NCBI RefSeq assembly: GCF_022879595.1
Contig: NZ_CP084268.1
Coordinates: 62,001-126,000, forward strand
Reading direction: 5' to 3'
Source: Caballeronia sp. Lep1P3
Lineage (GTDB): Bacteria; Pseudomonadota; Gammaproteobacteria; Burkholderiales; Burkholderiaceae
DNA: 64,000 nucleotides
Positions 17,931 through 26,907 of this stretch are shown here, in pieces. The position numbers were made by a program, and so were the translations under genes. The notes below the pieces were generated by a model. It did no database searches. It was not told the origin of the DNA and was given only the letters and a program-made list of their open reading frames with translations. Every line of letters starts with the position of its first letter. Position 1 is the first letter of the stretch.

Positions 17931-19189
17931 TCAATCCAGCGTCTGCCCGCCCGTTTCCCGGAACATCGAAACGGCGATCAACGAAATGAGCACGCAGCCG
18001 ATCATGTACCACGCCGGCGCCATTTTGTTGCCCGTCCAGCGGATGAGCGAGCCGGCAACGAGCTGCGCCGTTCCGCCGAATGCCGATACCGCGATCGCAT
18101 ACGCGCTCGACATATAACCGGCGCGCAGATGCTTCGGAAAGTTCTCCGGCATGAGCGCGTAGGCGGGCGCGGAGCCCATCGTGTAGCAGAGCATCAGCAC
18201 GATGAGCGCGGCCAGCACGACCGGTAGCGACGGAAAATGCGTCATCACCCAGAACGCCGGATACAGCAGCACGATCAGCGCGATCCGGCCGATCACCGTG
18301 AGTGGCTTGCGCCGCGCCATGCGATCCGACCACGCCCCGTAGATCGGGCACATCACGAGCGAGATCACGCTGGACGCGACGCCCGCGAGCATCGACATTT
18401 TCGGCGGCAGGCCGAGATACTGGATGCAGTAGGTCGGCATGTAATACATCATCACGTAGGTCGAGACCGACATCCCCATGATCGAGAAGATCGTGAGGAA
18501 CCAGTTGCGCACGTAGAGGCCGCGCTTTGGATCGTCGCGGCGCGCAACCGCTTTCGCGGCGCGCGCATCTTCCCGAATGTGGCGGCGCAGATAGATGCCG
18601 ACCGGCGCGATCAGCGTGCCCATCAGGAACGGAATGCGCCAGCCCCAGCTATGCATCGTGTCGTCGGAAAGCAGAAAGCCGAGGCTCGCCGCGAGGCCCG
18701 AGCCGAGCAGCGCCTGCCGCCCATCTCCAGCAGCGTCGCGGTCGCCGCGCCGAATTCGCCGCCCTGCGCGAAGCCCTGCACCAGACGGGCGACGACGATC
18801 AGCACCGGCGCCGCCAGCCCGATCTGCGCATAAGTCGGCGCGAGGCCGATCGCAGCCGAGCCGAGTGCCATCAGCAGAATGGTGAGCGTGAGCGCGGGCT
18901 TGCGGCCGGCGCGATCCGCGTATCGGCCGAGCACGATGCCCCCGAGCGGGCGCATCACGAAGCCCACGGCGAACACGGCGAACGCCAGCAGCGACGACGT
19001 GATCGAATCGTTCGACGGAAAAAACTGCTTGCCGATGGTAAGTGCGAAATAGCTGTAGACGGTGAAATCGAAGAATTCGAGCAGATTGCCGATGACCGCC
19101 GCCAGCACGATCTTGCGCTGCTGCGCGGGCGACATCAGCGGCGCGTCGGTAACGCCCGCGCGGGGAAGCGATTGCGTCGTTGCGTTCAT
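17931..19189 (-). pseudogene. MFS transporter, metabolite:H+ symporter (MHS) family, frameshifted
   Basis: Two reading frames together make one carrier of about 419 residues, the normal length for the MHS group (citrate, shikimate and dicarboxylate symporters). The N-terminal half from the ATG at 19189 includes AAVIGNLLEFFDFTVYSYFA, the group signature, then RPLGGIVLGRYADRAGRK and QGFAQGGEFGAATATLLEMG. After that the frame is lost near 18716-18724. The other frame carries on with ALLGSGLAASLGFLLSDDT, GWRIPFLMGTLIAPVGIYLR and the second six helices. A one-base indel explains this; an assembly error is also possible. The start overlaps the stop of the upstream M20 gene in ATGA, so hydrolase and carrier were made together. 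Confidence 0.85.
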
Positions 19190-20376
19190 GCGCGGTCCTT
19201 GCTGAGGAAGCGTTCGACGAGGCGCGTCCAGAACGCCGCGCCGATCGCCAGGTTGTCGTCGTTGAAGTCGTAGCGGCTGTTGTGCAGCATCGGGCGGCCT
19301 TCGCCGTTGCCGAGACGCACGAAGCAGCCCGGCACCTTCTGCAGGTAGTACGCGAAGTCCTCGCTGCCCGCGATCGGCGGAAACGGCGAAATCACGTGCT
19401 CCGCGCCGACCAGTTCCTCGGCGACCTGACGCGCGAATTCCGTTTCCGCGGCGCTGTTGACGAGCACCGGATAACCGCGAATGAAGTCGATCTCGACAGT
19501 CGCGCCATACGCCTCGGCCTGCGACGCGATCAGCGCGCGAATGCGCTTCTCGAGCGTCTCGCGCACCGTCGCGGAGAACGAGCGCACGCTCATTTCCAGC
19601 ACAGCGTCTTCCGGGATGACGTTCGCCGCCTGTCCCGAGCGGAACGAGCCGACCGTCACGACCGCCGCCTCGTTCGGATCGATGTTGCGCGCCACGATCG
19701 ACTGCAAGCCCATCACGATGCTGCTGCCGACCATCACCGGATCGACAGCGAGATGCGGACGCGCCGCATGCCCGCCACGGCCGACGATGCGCAACTTGAC
19801 CGTATCGCACGCGGCCATGAGCGGGCCGGCGCGGAAACCGAACGTGCCCGTCGCCACGCCCGGATGATTGTGCAGGCCGAAGATCGCATCGCAGGGAAAG
19901 CGCTCGAAAAGGCCGTCCGCGATCATGCGTTCCGCGCCGCTGTCCGCGCCGGCTTCTTCCGCCGGCTGGAAAATCAGATGCACCGTGCCATCGAAATTGC
20001 GCGTCTTCGCGAGATGTTGCGCCGCGCCGAGCAGCACCGTCGTATGCCCGTCGTGGCCGCACGCGTGCATCTTGCCGTCGTGGACGCTCGCATAGGCGAG
20101 ACCGGTCTGCTCGTGGATCGGCAGCGCGTCCATGTCGGCGCGCACGCCCACTGTCCGCGCGCTCGTGCCGGCTTTCAGCGACGCGACGACGCCATGCCCG
20201 CCGACATTGCGCGTCACTTCATAGCCCCACGCGTGCAGCTTCTCCGCGACGAAGCTCGATGTCGCCGCTTCCTCGTAGGACAGCTCCGGATGCTGATGGA
20301 TGTGATGACGCATTTCGTCGAGCTGCGGTTTGACGTCGGCCAGATCGGCGACTTCGCAATAGCGGCTTTCGCTCAT
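19186..20376 (-). CDS. M20-family amidohydrolase/aminoacylase
   Basis: A 396-residue M20D amidohydrolase. Metal-site segments are HACGHDGHTTVLLGAA, then FQPAEEAGADSGAERMI with the catalytic Glu pair, GLHNHPGVATG, the GRGGHAARPHL dimer-domain His, and SRYDFNDD near the end. It would remove an acyl group from an N-acyl amino acid. The ATG at 20376 has an AGGAGG site about eight bases upstream. Its stop overlaps the start of the MHS-type carrier (frameshifted here), and a LysR gene lies divergent. It differs clearly in sequence from the other M20 gene at 5664-6854, so it is not a recent duplicate. Confidence 0.88.
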   Translation of the reverse strand: MSESRYCEVADLADVKPQLDEMRHHIHQHPELSYEEAATSSFVAEKLHAWGYEVTRNVGGHGVVASLKAGTSARTVGVRADMDALPIHEQTGLAYASVHDGKMHACGHDGHTTVLLGAAQHLAKTRNFDGTVHLIFQPAEEAGADSGAERMIADGLFERFPCDAIFGLHNHPGVATGTFGFRAGPLMAACDTVKLRIVGRGGHAARPHLAVDPVMVGSSIVMGLQSIVARNIDPNEAAVVTVGSFRSGQAANVIPEDAVLEMSVRSFSATVRETLEKRIRALIASQAEAYGATVEIDFIRGYPVLVNSAAETEFARQVAEELVGAEHVISPFPPIAGSEDFAYYLQKVPGCFVRLGNGEGRPMLHNSRYDFNDDNLAIGAAFWTRLVERFLSKDRA

Positions 20377-20502
20377 GTTGGGCTCCTCCTGTGGTGCGAA
20401 CCTGTGTGATGGTCGACGCGAGTATTGCACCGACGAAAAACTCGACCCATGACCGAGACGCGTTCAAAATGTTGCTTTGAAGTCAACGATGGTTTTGCGG
20501 AC

Positions 20503-21426
20503 ATGAACGATCTGATGGACGACATCGGCGAGCGGTCGCTGCGCTATCTCGCCGAAATCGCGGCAGCGGGCGGCGTGCGGATGGCGGCGGAGACGCTCGG
20601 CGTCAACGCGTCGGTGATCAGCCGGCAGGTCGCGGCGCTGGAGCGGCGGCTGCGCTTTTCGCTGATCGAGCGGCGCGGCCGGCAGGTGGTCGTGACGGAG
20701 ATCGGCCAGGTGCTGATCGAGCACTATCGCGACGGGCAGCGCCGCGCCCGCGACCTGGCCGCGCGGCTGGAGGAATACCGGCACTTGCGGCGCGGGCGCG
20801 TGGCGCTGGGCGTCGGCGAGGGATTCATCGGCAATCTGATTGCGCGGGCGTTGCAGCGCTTTTCGATGACGTATCCCGACATCCTCGTCGAAATCCGCTC
20901 GGGTCCGACGCCTGTGGTGCTTTCGCTCGTGCGCGACGACGTCGTCGATATCGGCCTGTGCGCGCGCTCCGCCGACGATCCGGCAATGCGCATCCATCGC
21001 TTCGCCGAGCGGCCGCTGTGCGCGGTGGTCGCGCCGACGCATCGCCTAGCGTCGATGTCGACGGTGCCGGCCGCCGCGCTTGCGCACGAGCGGCTCATCT
21101 TCATGACCGAATCGTTCGGCGTGCAGCAGTTCGTGCAATCGCTCTTCGACGACGTTCGGCTCAACGTGATGCCGGCGTATCGCGTCGATCTGTTCAACAC
21201 GGCGCAGACCCTGGCGGCGGCAGGGCTGGGCGTCGCGTTCATGTCGTCGATCACGGCGCGGCGCGGCATCGATCTCGGCGAGCTCGTCGCGGTGCCGATC
21301 GATCATCCGATCGCGGCGGGCTTCGCGAGTCAGATGATGACGCGAGTCGGCAGACGGCTTTCACCGGCGGCGGACCATTTGTGGAAGCAGCTCGCGCAGA
21401 GTTTCCTGATAAGCGGCGAGCAGTAG
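20503..21426 (+). CDS. LysR-family transcriptional regulator
   Basis: A LysR protein of about 307 residues from the ATG at 20503 (MNDLMDDIGERSLRYL). Longer readings from 20449 or 20425 are open but add residues outside the family. The helix-turn-helix GVRMAAETLGVNASVISRQVAALERRL is followed by the linker helix RDLAARLEEYRHLRRGRVALG and an effector domain ending SPAADHLWKQLAQSF. It is divergent from the M20-MHS pair and most likely controls it. No clear ribosome site decides the start. Confidence 0.85.
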   Translation: MNDLMDDIGERSLRYLAEIAAAGGVRMAAETLGVNASVISRQVAALERRLRFSLIERRGRQVVVTEIGQVLIEHYRDGQRRARDLAARLEEYRHLRRGRVALGVGEGFIGNLIARALQRFSMTYPDILVEIRSGPTPVVLSLVRDDVVDIGLCARSADDPAMRIHRFAERPLCAVVAPTHRLASMSTVPAAALAHERLIFMTESFGVQQFVQSLFDDVRLNVMPAYRVDLFNTAQTLAAAGLGVAFMSSITARRGIDLGELVAVPIDHPIAAGFASQMMTRVGRRLSPAADHLWKQLAQSFLISGEQ

Positions 21427-21498
21427 GCGTTGCCGGACGAACTGGAGCGCGAGCCGGGGTATCTGGACCGGCGTCGAGCCATCCCCGCCAAGTGTTCG

Positions 21499-21765
21499 CT
21501 ACCTGGCTACTGAGTCTTGCGGCGACTGCTGATTTTGGGCCTGTTGGTTTTGCTGCCGAGCCGCCTCGTCCTTCGCCTTCTTGTTTGCCATGTGGCGACC
21601 GACGAGGCATCCGCCAGCGGCGCCGAGAACCGCGTGACCTTTGCCGACGAAGTGTCCTCCCACGCCACCGACGGCGGCGCCTTTAAGGCATCCTGCGGCG
21701 TTTGCATTTCCGGTCATCGCGAATGATGCAAGGCATAGCGCAAGCGCAACGTTCTTCAAAGTCAT
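21499..21765 (-). CDS. Small secreted glycine-zipper protein
   Basis: An 88-residue protein if it begins at the ATG at 21765; the frame continues upstream but without protein character. Residues 1-24 form a signal peptide (VALALCLASFAMTGNANAA). The middle is a glycine-zipper-like stretch: GAAVGGVGGHFVGKGHAVLG then AAGGCLVG. The tail is Lys-, Ala- and Gln-rich (NKKAKDEAARQQNQQ). Similar small proteins of Burkholderiales sit in or at the envelope; their role is not known. It stands alone, facing the end of the LysR gene. Confidence 0.7.
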   Translation of the reverse strand: MTLKNVALALCLASFAMTGNANAAGCLKGAAVGGVGGHFVGKGHAVLGAAGGCLVGRHMANKKAKDEAARQQNQQAQNQQSPQDSVAR

Positions 21766-21952
21766 CTTCCGGTCGCTCCATAGATGGGTTGATAACGCCC
21801 TAGCACGCTCCGTACCTTCTGGTGGTAGAGGCGGCACGCTTGGGGCATTCCAGGCATCCGGGTGGTCCGACATTGGAAAGCAACGGCGCGCGGTCACGGC
21901 GACTTTAGAACGCTTGCAAAGTTTCAAGCTCAGGCTACGCGGTCGTCTTCTA

Positions 21953-22447
21953 TCACTGTCCCGCCGCGCTCGGCGGTTTCGTCTGGCCTTTTAGCACCGT
22001 AGGCTTCGACGACGTCGATGCACGAGCCGAGCCCTTTGCTTTTAGACGTCGCGCACGTCCGGCGTCAGCCGCTGATACGTTTCCTGTCGGATTGCCGTCG
22101 AGGTCGACGCGGGCAGCGCCCTCGACCAGACAACTCCAGTAGCGAGCGCCACGACACCACACCTTGATGGCGTCACGAATTTCGGTTTCGGTCAAGCCGA
22201 TGTCGGATGCCTTTGCAAGCAAGTCGTCGATGACACCGACTTTCAACGGAAGCTTAGGCGCTGGATTCTTCGAGAATGCTAGCGGAAAGCGCTGCTGAAG
22301 CCTTCCGATGGCGTGCACGACCGGATCGACCGGTTGCTTCTGTGCGCCAGTGGCAGGGCGCGGAGGGCGCGCCGGCTTTTTCGCCTGTTCGCGCGTCGAT
22401 TGCTTCGACAGTTGCTCTTTCAGTTGCGCGAGCTGTTCAAAACCCAT
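21953..22447 (-). CDS. ProQ/FinO-family RNA-binding protein
   Basis: A 164-residue protein with a ProQ/FINO domain at about residues 42-120: VVHAIGRLQQRFPLAFSKNP, then KLPLKVGVIDDLLAKASDIG, TEIRDAIKVWCRGARYWSCL and GAARVDLDGNPTG. The N-terminal 40 residues are basic, Pro- and Gln-rich, and the C-terminal tail is Lys/Ser-rich and probably disordered. Proteins of this family bind structured RNAs and act as RNA chaperones, and some plasmid forms repress conjugation (FinO). No transfer genes are nearby. Burkholderiales carry several small ProQ-domain proteins, so a precise name is not given. Confidence 0.88.
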   Translation of the reverse strand: MGFEQLAQLKEQLSKQSTREQAKKPARPPRPATGAQKQPVDPVVHAIGRLQQRFPLAFSKNPAPKLPLKVGVIDDLLAKASDIGLTETEIRDAIKVWCRGARYWSCLVEGAARVDLDGNPTGNVSAADAGRARRLKAKGSARASTSSKPTVLKGQTKPPSAAGQ

Positions 22448-22630
22448 AACGGCTTACCCTTGGAAATGGTTCATGGATTTTAGCAGCCTCAAACTGTCTG
22501 CTTCTTTCCGCCCTCTTTCGCCCGGCGTGCGCTCGACGCCGCAAAGCCGTGAAATACCGACGGCACGCGGCGAACTGCTAGCAACTCGCACGCGACAGCG
22601 CCACGGATCGGATCGCCGCGACGCATTCTT

Positions 22631-22950
22631 ATGGCCATTGCGATGGTGCGAGCCGTCGCCGCTTCCATGCACGATGAGGACGTGGCTGGGCTCGCGCAAG
22701 ACGCCGTGCGCCTCATTCGCGCGGGCGACACTATCGCCACCGGAGGATTCGTCGGGATTGGATTCGCTGAAGAGGTGGCTATTGCGCTAGAGCAGCGCTT
22801 TCTCGCGCAGCGCTGGCTCGAGCAAGCCGATTAGACGTGGCTTGAAGAATCAACACTTATCTACCCTGCCGGCCAGGGCGGCGGGAAAATTAAGTGCTCA
22901 ACCATCTGGCTTATCCGGGACTGATTAGTCGCGTGACCGGGGACATTGGG
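22631..22950 (+). pseudogene. Decayed acyl-CoA:CoA transferase (YdiF-like), N-terminal part
   Basis: The first frame from 22631 gives DAVRLIRAGDTIATGGFVGI and GFAEEVAIALEQRFL, the well known N-terminus of acetate/propionate CoA-transferases. That frame then drifts and stops at 22832-22834. Another frame from about 22853 reads TLIYPAGQGGGK, the next conserved block, and a third frame from 22894 reads VLNHLAYPGLISRV, the block after that. At least two frameshifts and some loss separate the three blocks. Nothing downstream resembles the C-terminal half, which is deleted. An old, non-functional relic. Confidence 0.8.
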
Positions 22951-23264
22951 GTTTCGTTCCCGGACGTCATAAGCTGGCCATCGACGGCGATAACATAAGG
23001 CGAATATGTTCGATGTACTAATCATGTGAATCACGAACGCCGATCGATATGACGCGGCGCCGTGAACGCCGTTCTTCAGATTCGTTTCCCGTATAAGCCA
23101 TACGACACGCGTTGCGGGGAGTTACGCCTCACAGGGAGGGCGCCTTGCAGCGCTCCGTGGCGAACTCATTGGCGAAGCCGTTCGATAGTTGAGCGTCATT
23201 TTCGGGCGCCTCGTGAACCATATGGAAAGCCTTAAGAAGCATAAAGAGGTGAGTTTGTGAAACC
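22951..23264. other. Intergenic region, no gene seen
   Basis: No coding frame, RNA gene or clear repeat is recognised between the CoA-transferase relic and the small DUF2783-like gene on the other strand. Confidence 0.5.
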
Positions 23265-23456
23265 CTACTGCGGCGCTGATTCAGTCATTCCTTCGCTTGC
23301 GTCGTCGATTAAATTCAATACGACGGCCGGGTCGTCGATCTTGTCGATCGCGAGCATGGCGAACCGTGCGAGGAAAAGCGAAGTGTTCGGCTGACCCAGT
23401 TGAGTCATGGTCTTGCACAGGCGGGTGTATACGATGTCGAGGTCGCTGGCGGTCAT
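23265..23456 (-). CDS. Small DUF2783-like protein
   Basis: A 63-residue protein from the ATG at 23456, which has an AAAGGAGA site seven bases upstream. It reads as one helical domain (DLDIVYTRLCKTMTQLG, FLARFAMLAIDKIDDPAVVL). Its size and position directly after an aromatic-ring flavin monooxygenase, 26 bases apart, match DUF2783 proteins, which accompany such hydroxylases in Proteobacteria. Its function is unknown; a role as a partner of the hydroxylase is a guess from context. Confidence 0.65.
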   Translation of the reverse strand: MTASDLDIVYTRLCKTMTQLGQPNTSLFLARFAMLAIDKIDDPAVVLNLIDDASEGMTESAPQ

Positions 23457-23482
23457 GGTGTTCTCCTTTACCGGTCTCGTGA

Positions 23483-25180
23483 TCACATTTTAAGGGCGTG
23501 GTGGACGGCGGCTGCAACGTCTTCAGCCGTTGCCATATGCCAGCGTCCCAGTACATGGCCGTCCGGACGAACCAGATATACGGTGCCGGGCCTCGCGTCG
23601 TACATGGCGAAAAGCCGACCTGTATGGTCCCAGTTATGATTGTTTCTCGTCTGGGGGTGAAGGTGCGACGTCACGGAGATCAGCTTGAAAGGCAGGTTTT
23701 TGGCTTGAAGCGTTGCTTCGAGTTCGGCGAACCCCACCGGTACGCGTCCGTCTTCACTGAAGTGCAGAGCGGTAAAACTGGGAGTGATCAAGTCCGTCAG
23801 ATGAGCCTCTTTCGCGCTGCCGTCCTCGACGATGGTCAACGGGCATTCGGGCAGCACGTTTCCCGGCGCAGGGCCCGCCTCAAACGCGCCCGACTGTGCG
23901 TCCGGCGTGTTGAGCGGCGACTCCGTATAACTGATGGCCGAAGTCTGCCGCGGGTTAATCAGAGAGCGCACGCGTTCATGCTTGATCGCCAGGCTTAATA
24001 CGGCCTTGCGCATCAACTCGAAAGCGAATGACGGCGGCGCCATGAATTCGGTGCTCTTGGTACCGTAGCTAAGGTTTTCGTGGGCGGCAAAGACGCGCTC
24101 GTCTGAATAGCTGTCGAGCAATCCTTCGGATGCAAGGCCACGGACGACGAACGCCAGTTTCCACGCGAGGTTGTCTGCGTCGTCGATTCCTGAGTTCGCG
24201 CCGCGCACGCCGAAAATGGGCACAAGATGGGCGGCGTCGCCGCCAAACAGCACGCGATCGTGACGATAGCTTTCCAGCGTCAAGGCGTTCGCCTTGTAGA
24301 TCGTGATCCAGATGGGCGCCCAGGCGCCACGTTCGCCCATCATGTCCAGCAGGCTTTGCACCCGTGGCATGACGTTTTCGGGCTTGACTGCCTGTTCGGC
24401 GTCTTCGCCGTCACGCAGTTGGTAATCGATTCGCCAGACATTGTCAGGCTGCTTGTGGACCAGCACAGTCGAGCCCGGGTTCGACGATGGATCGAAATAG
24501 GCAAGACGCTCGGTCGGCCGCTCGCTTTCGAGCTCGATATCCACGATGACGTAGCGACCCTCGTAGCTCGTTCCTTTGAGTTGCAGGCCCAATGCCTCAC
24601 GGATCGTGCTGCGCCCGCCATCGCAGGCGACAACCCAGTCCGTGCAGAGCGAATAGTCGCCTTCGGACGTAGTAAGGCGAAGCGTGGCGCCATCGACGCG
24701 CGATTCGATCGCAGTGACCTTGGTCTGCCAGCGGATGTCGATCAGATCGGACTTACGTTGTGCGGCGTCGAGGAGAAACTGTTCGATGTGATATTGCGCG
24801 AGGTTCACCATCGGAGGCAGCTTCTGGTTGTCGTCCTGCGGCATTTCGAAGTGCAGGACTTCGGTGTCGCGATAAAAGCTTCGCCCACCGGCCCACGGCA
24901 GTCCGGTCTTCAGAAAGTCGTCGACTGCACCGAGACGCTCAATGATTTCCAGGCTGCGACGCGAGATGCAGATGGCCCGGCTACCATGGCACACGGAATC
25001 ATCGGCTTCGATCAATACGGAGGGAACGCCGTGATTGGCGAGGCCAAGTGCCACGGCGAGTCCGACAGGGCCGCCGCCGACGATCGTCACTGCATGCCGC
25101 TTTGTCTCGATGCCGTTGTCAAGACTGGGCACCTGGCCAGCGTATTTCTTTGCAGTGAAAGGATAAGCTTTGAATTCCAT
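23483..25180 (-). CDS. FAD-dependent aromatic monooxygenase, MhpA-like (group A)
   Basis: A 565-residue group A flavoprotein hydroxylase. The motifs are the Rossmann loop VTIVGGGPVGLAVALGLA at about residues 31-48, the DG motif VVACDGGRSTIREALG, and the GD motif FGGDAAHLVPIFGVRGANSG followed by DDADNLAWKL. The C-terminal region is a thioredoxin-like domain, as in 3-(3-hydroxyphenyl)propionate and resorcinol hydroxylases. It would add an ortho or para hydroxyl to a phenol using NAD(P)H. On the minus strand it lies between an MFS carrier (108 bases upstream) and a DUF2783-like gene, and a LuxR-type regulator is further up. No ring-cleavage gene is next to it. Confidence 0.9.
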   Translation of the reverse strand: MEFKAYPFTAKKYAGQVPSLDNGIETKRHAVTIVGGGPVGLAVALGLANHGVPSVLIEADDSVCHGSRAICISRRSLEIIERLGAVDDFLKTGLPWAGGRSFYRDTEVLHFEMPQDDNQKLPPMVNLAQYHIEQFLLDAAQRKSDLIDIRWQTKVTAIESRVDGATLRLTTSEGDYSLCTDWVVACDGGRSTIREALGLQLKGTSYEGRYVIVDIELESERPTERLAYFDPSSNPGSTVLVHKQPDNVWRIDYQLRDGEDAEQAVKPENVMPRVQSLLDMMGERGAWAPIWITIYKANALTLESYRHDRVLFGGDAAHLVPIFGVRGANSGIDDADNLAWKLAFVVRGLASEGLLDSYSDERVFAAHENLSYGTKSTEFMAPPSFAFELMRKAVLSLAIKHERVRSLINPRQTSAISYTESPLNTPDAQSGAFEAGPAPGNVLPECPLTIVEDGSAKEAHLTDLITPSFTALHFSEDGRVPVGFAELEATLQAKNLPFKLISVTSHLHPQTRNNHNWDHTGRLFAMYDARPGTVYLVRPDGHVLGRWHMATAEDVAAAVHHALKM

Positions 25181-25288
25181 CGTTCGCTCCTTAACGAATC
25201 CTGTAAGCGGTGGGCAGGGGTTTGCATGAGCTGCGCCTCGATGCTGCCATCACGCCATCGGAGTTTTCACCCAGGCCCGCAATCGGCA

Positions 25289-26680
25289 CTACCGTGCGTT
25301 GCCAGATAAATCCGCGTCGCGGGAGCGCCTGGCCTGAACGGGCAGCACTGCCACCACGAGGGCGCCGATTACGAGCAATGCCGCTGCATAGAGCAATCCG
25401 GCCGAGAAGCTACGCGTGAGATCCTTGAGCCATCCCACGACCAGCGGGTTCAGCGCCGAGCCGATGTTGCCGGTCGCGTTGATCACTGCGATACCGACGG
25501 CACGAGCCCGGAAGCTCAATGCGTGATCAGGAGTGGTCCAGAAGATCGACATGGCGGTGTACGATCCCGCCGACGCCAGGCAGATGCCCGACATCTGAAT
25601 CACCGGGTTGATGAAATTGGCGGTGCAAACCCAGCCCGCAGCGGAGAGCAGCATCGGCAACATCAGGTGCCATTTGCGCTCCTGTTTGCGATCGGAGCGT
25701 CTTCCCCACCAGATCATTGCAACGATCGTGCAGATTTGGGGGATCGCGGCCAGCAGCCCGATGGTCCGGTTGCTCGCGTCAGCGGTGAAGCTTTTGACGA
25801 TAAGCGGCGTCCAGACGGCGATCATTGCAAGCGTATTGACCAGACAGAAATAAGCGAGGGCAAATTTGAGGACCGTAGGCGAGAGGAGCTCGCTGAGAAG
25901 GCTTCTTTCTTCGATGGCGGGCGCATGCTGCACGGCGTCGGCGTTGTGATCGGCCGCGAGGGTCTTCGAAAGCGTGCGCTTCTCATCGGCGGTGAGCCAG
26001 TTCGCCTTCTCGGGGACATCGCGCAGATAGCCGAATACGATCAAACCCAAGATCGCCGAAGGCAGACCTTCGAGACAAAAAAGCCACTGCCATCCTTTGA
26101 GGCCAAGGGTTCCATCCAGCGCCAGAATGTATCCCGAGAGTGCGGAGCCGACCGCGGCCGTGACGGGCATCGCGATCATGAACAAAGCGTTGGCCCTCGC
26201 GCGATATGCGTTCGGAAACCAGTACGTCATGTAAAGCAGGATGCCTGGCAGAAATCCCGCCTCGGTCAGGCCGACGAGGATTCGCAACAGGTAAAGCGTT
26301 CCTGGACTCGATGCGAACATCGTCGCGGTAGAGGCCAGACCCCAGGCGATCATGATGGTCCCAATCCATTTCCGCGCGCCGATGCGCGCCAGGACAATAT
26401 TGCTGGGGATGCCGAACGCGATGTAGGCGATATAAAACAGCGTGGTCGCCAGACCGAACTGTACACCGGAGAGGCCGAGATCCCTCATCATGGTAAGGGC
26501 GGCAAAACCGATGTTTATCCGGTCCAGAAACGAGAAAAAGAAGAGGACGAAGAGAAACCAAAGAAGGTGCCGGGAGACCTTGGCGATCACATGCCTCTCT
26601 CGCAGCGAATCGCCAGATCCTGCACCGTCTGCCGGAACGCCGGGAAGCGGATCGCGGCCAGCCAATGGCGTCGTTTTCAT
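25289..26680 (-). CDS. MFS transporter, ACS family (probable aromatic-acid carrier)
   Basis: A 463-residue major facilitator protein from the ATG at 26680, which has a GGAGG site; the frame runs on upstream but that part looks non-coding. About twelve membrane segments are predicted. Helix 1 has FSFLDRINIGFAALTMM, then GIPSNIVLARIGARKWIGTI and RILVGLTEAGFLPGILLYMTYWFP, the pattern of ACS proteins such as phthalate and tartrate permeases. The central loop is charged (ADEKRTLSKTLAADHNADAV). Placed between a LuxR-type regulator and the hydroxylase on the same strand, it probably imports the aromatic substrate. Confidence 0.88.
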   Translation of the reverse strand: MKTTPLAGRDPLPGVPADGAGSGDSLRERHVIAKVSRHLLWFLFVLFFFSFLDRINIGFAALTMMRDLGLSGVQFGLATTLFYIAYIAFGIPSNIVLARIGARKWIGTIMIAWGLASTATMFASSPGTLYLLRILVGLTEAGFLPGILLYMTYWFPNAYRARANALFMIAMPVTAAVGSALSGYILALDGTLGLKGWQWLFCLEGLPSAILGLIVFGYLRDVPEKANWLTADEKRTLSKTLAADHNADAVQHAPAIEERSLLSELLSPTVLKFALAYFCLVNTLAMIAVWTPLIVKSFTADASNRTIGLLAAIPQICTIVAMIWWGRRSDRKQERKWHLMLPMLLSAAGWVCTANFINPVIQMSGICLASAGSYTAMSIFWTTPDHALSFRARAVGIAVINATGNIGSALNPLVVGWLKDLTRSFSAGLLYAAALLVIGALVVAVLPVQARRSRDADLSGNAR

Positions 26681-26907
26681 ACAGGTCGCCTCCAGACTCA
26701 GCTCTATGTCGAGCGCCACAGCACTCAATGCAATCGCGTCAGGCTCGTCAGGACGGCGAGGCATGGCGATGAGTGGAGTATGGAGATTCGCCCGTGCGCG
26801 CTGTCCCCAAAATGGGTACTCTCGACGGGTAAAGATGGGTTAGGAAAAACCCTTGGTGTCAGGCAAGCAGAAGACCGGCACGGTCAGAGCGATGACGCCG
26901 CGCGTGA

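Noticed and set aside
26837..26853. GGGTT/AACCC inverted repeat after the LuxR-type gene as a terminator
   Set aside because: Stem of only five or six pairs and no T-run in the right place.
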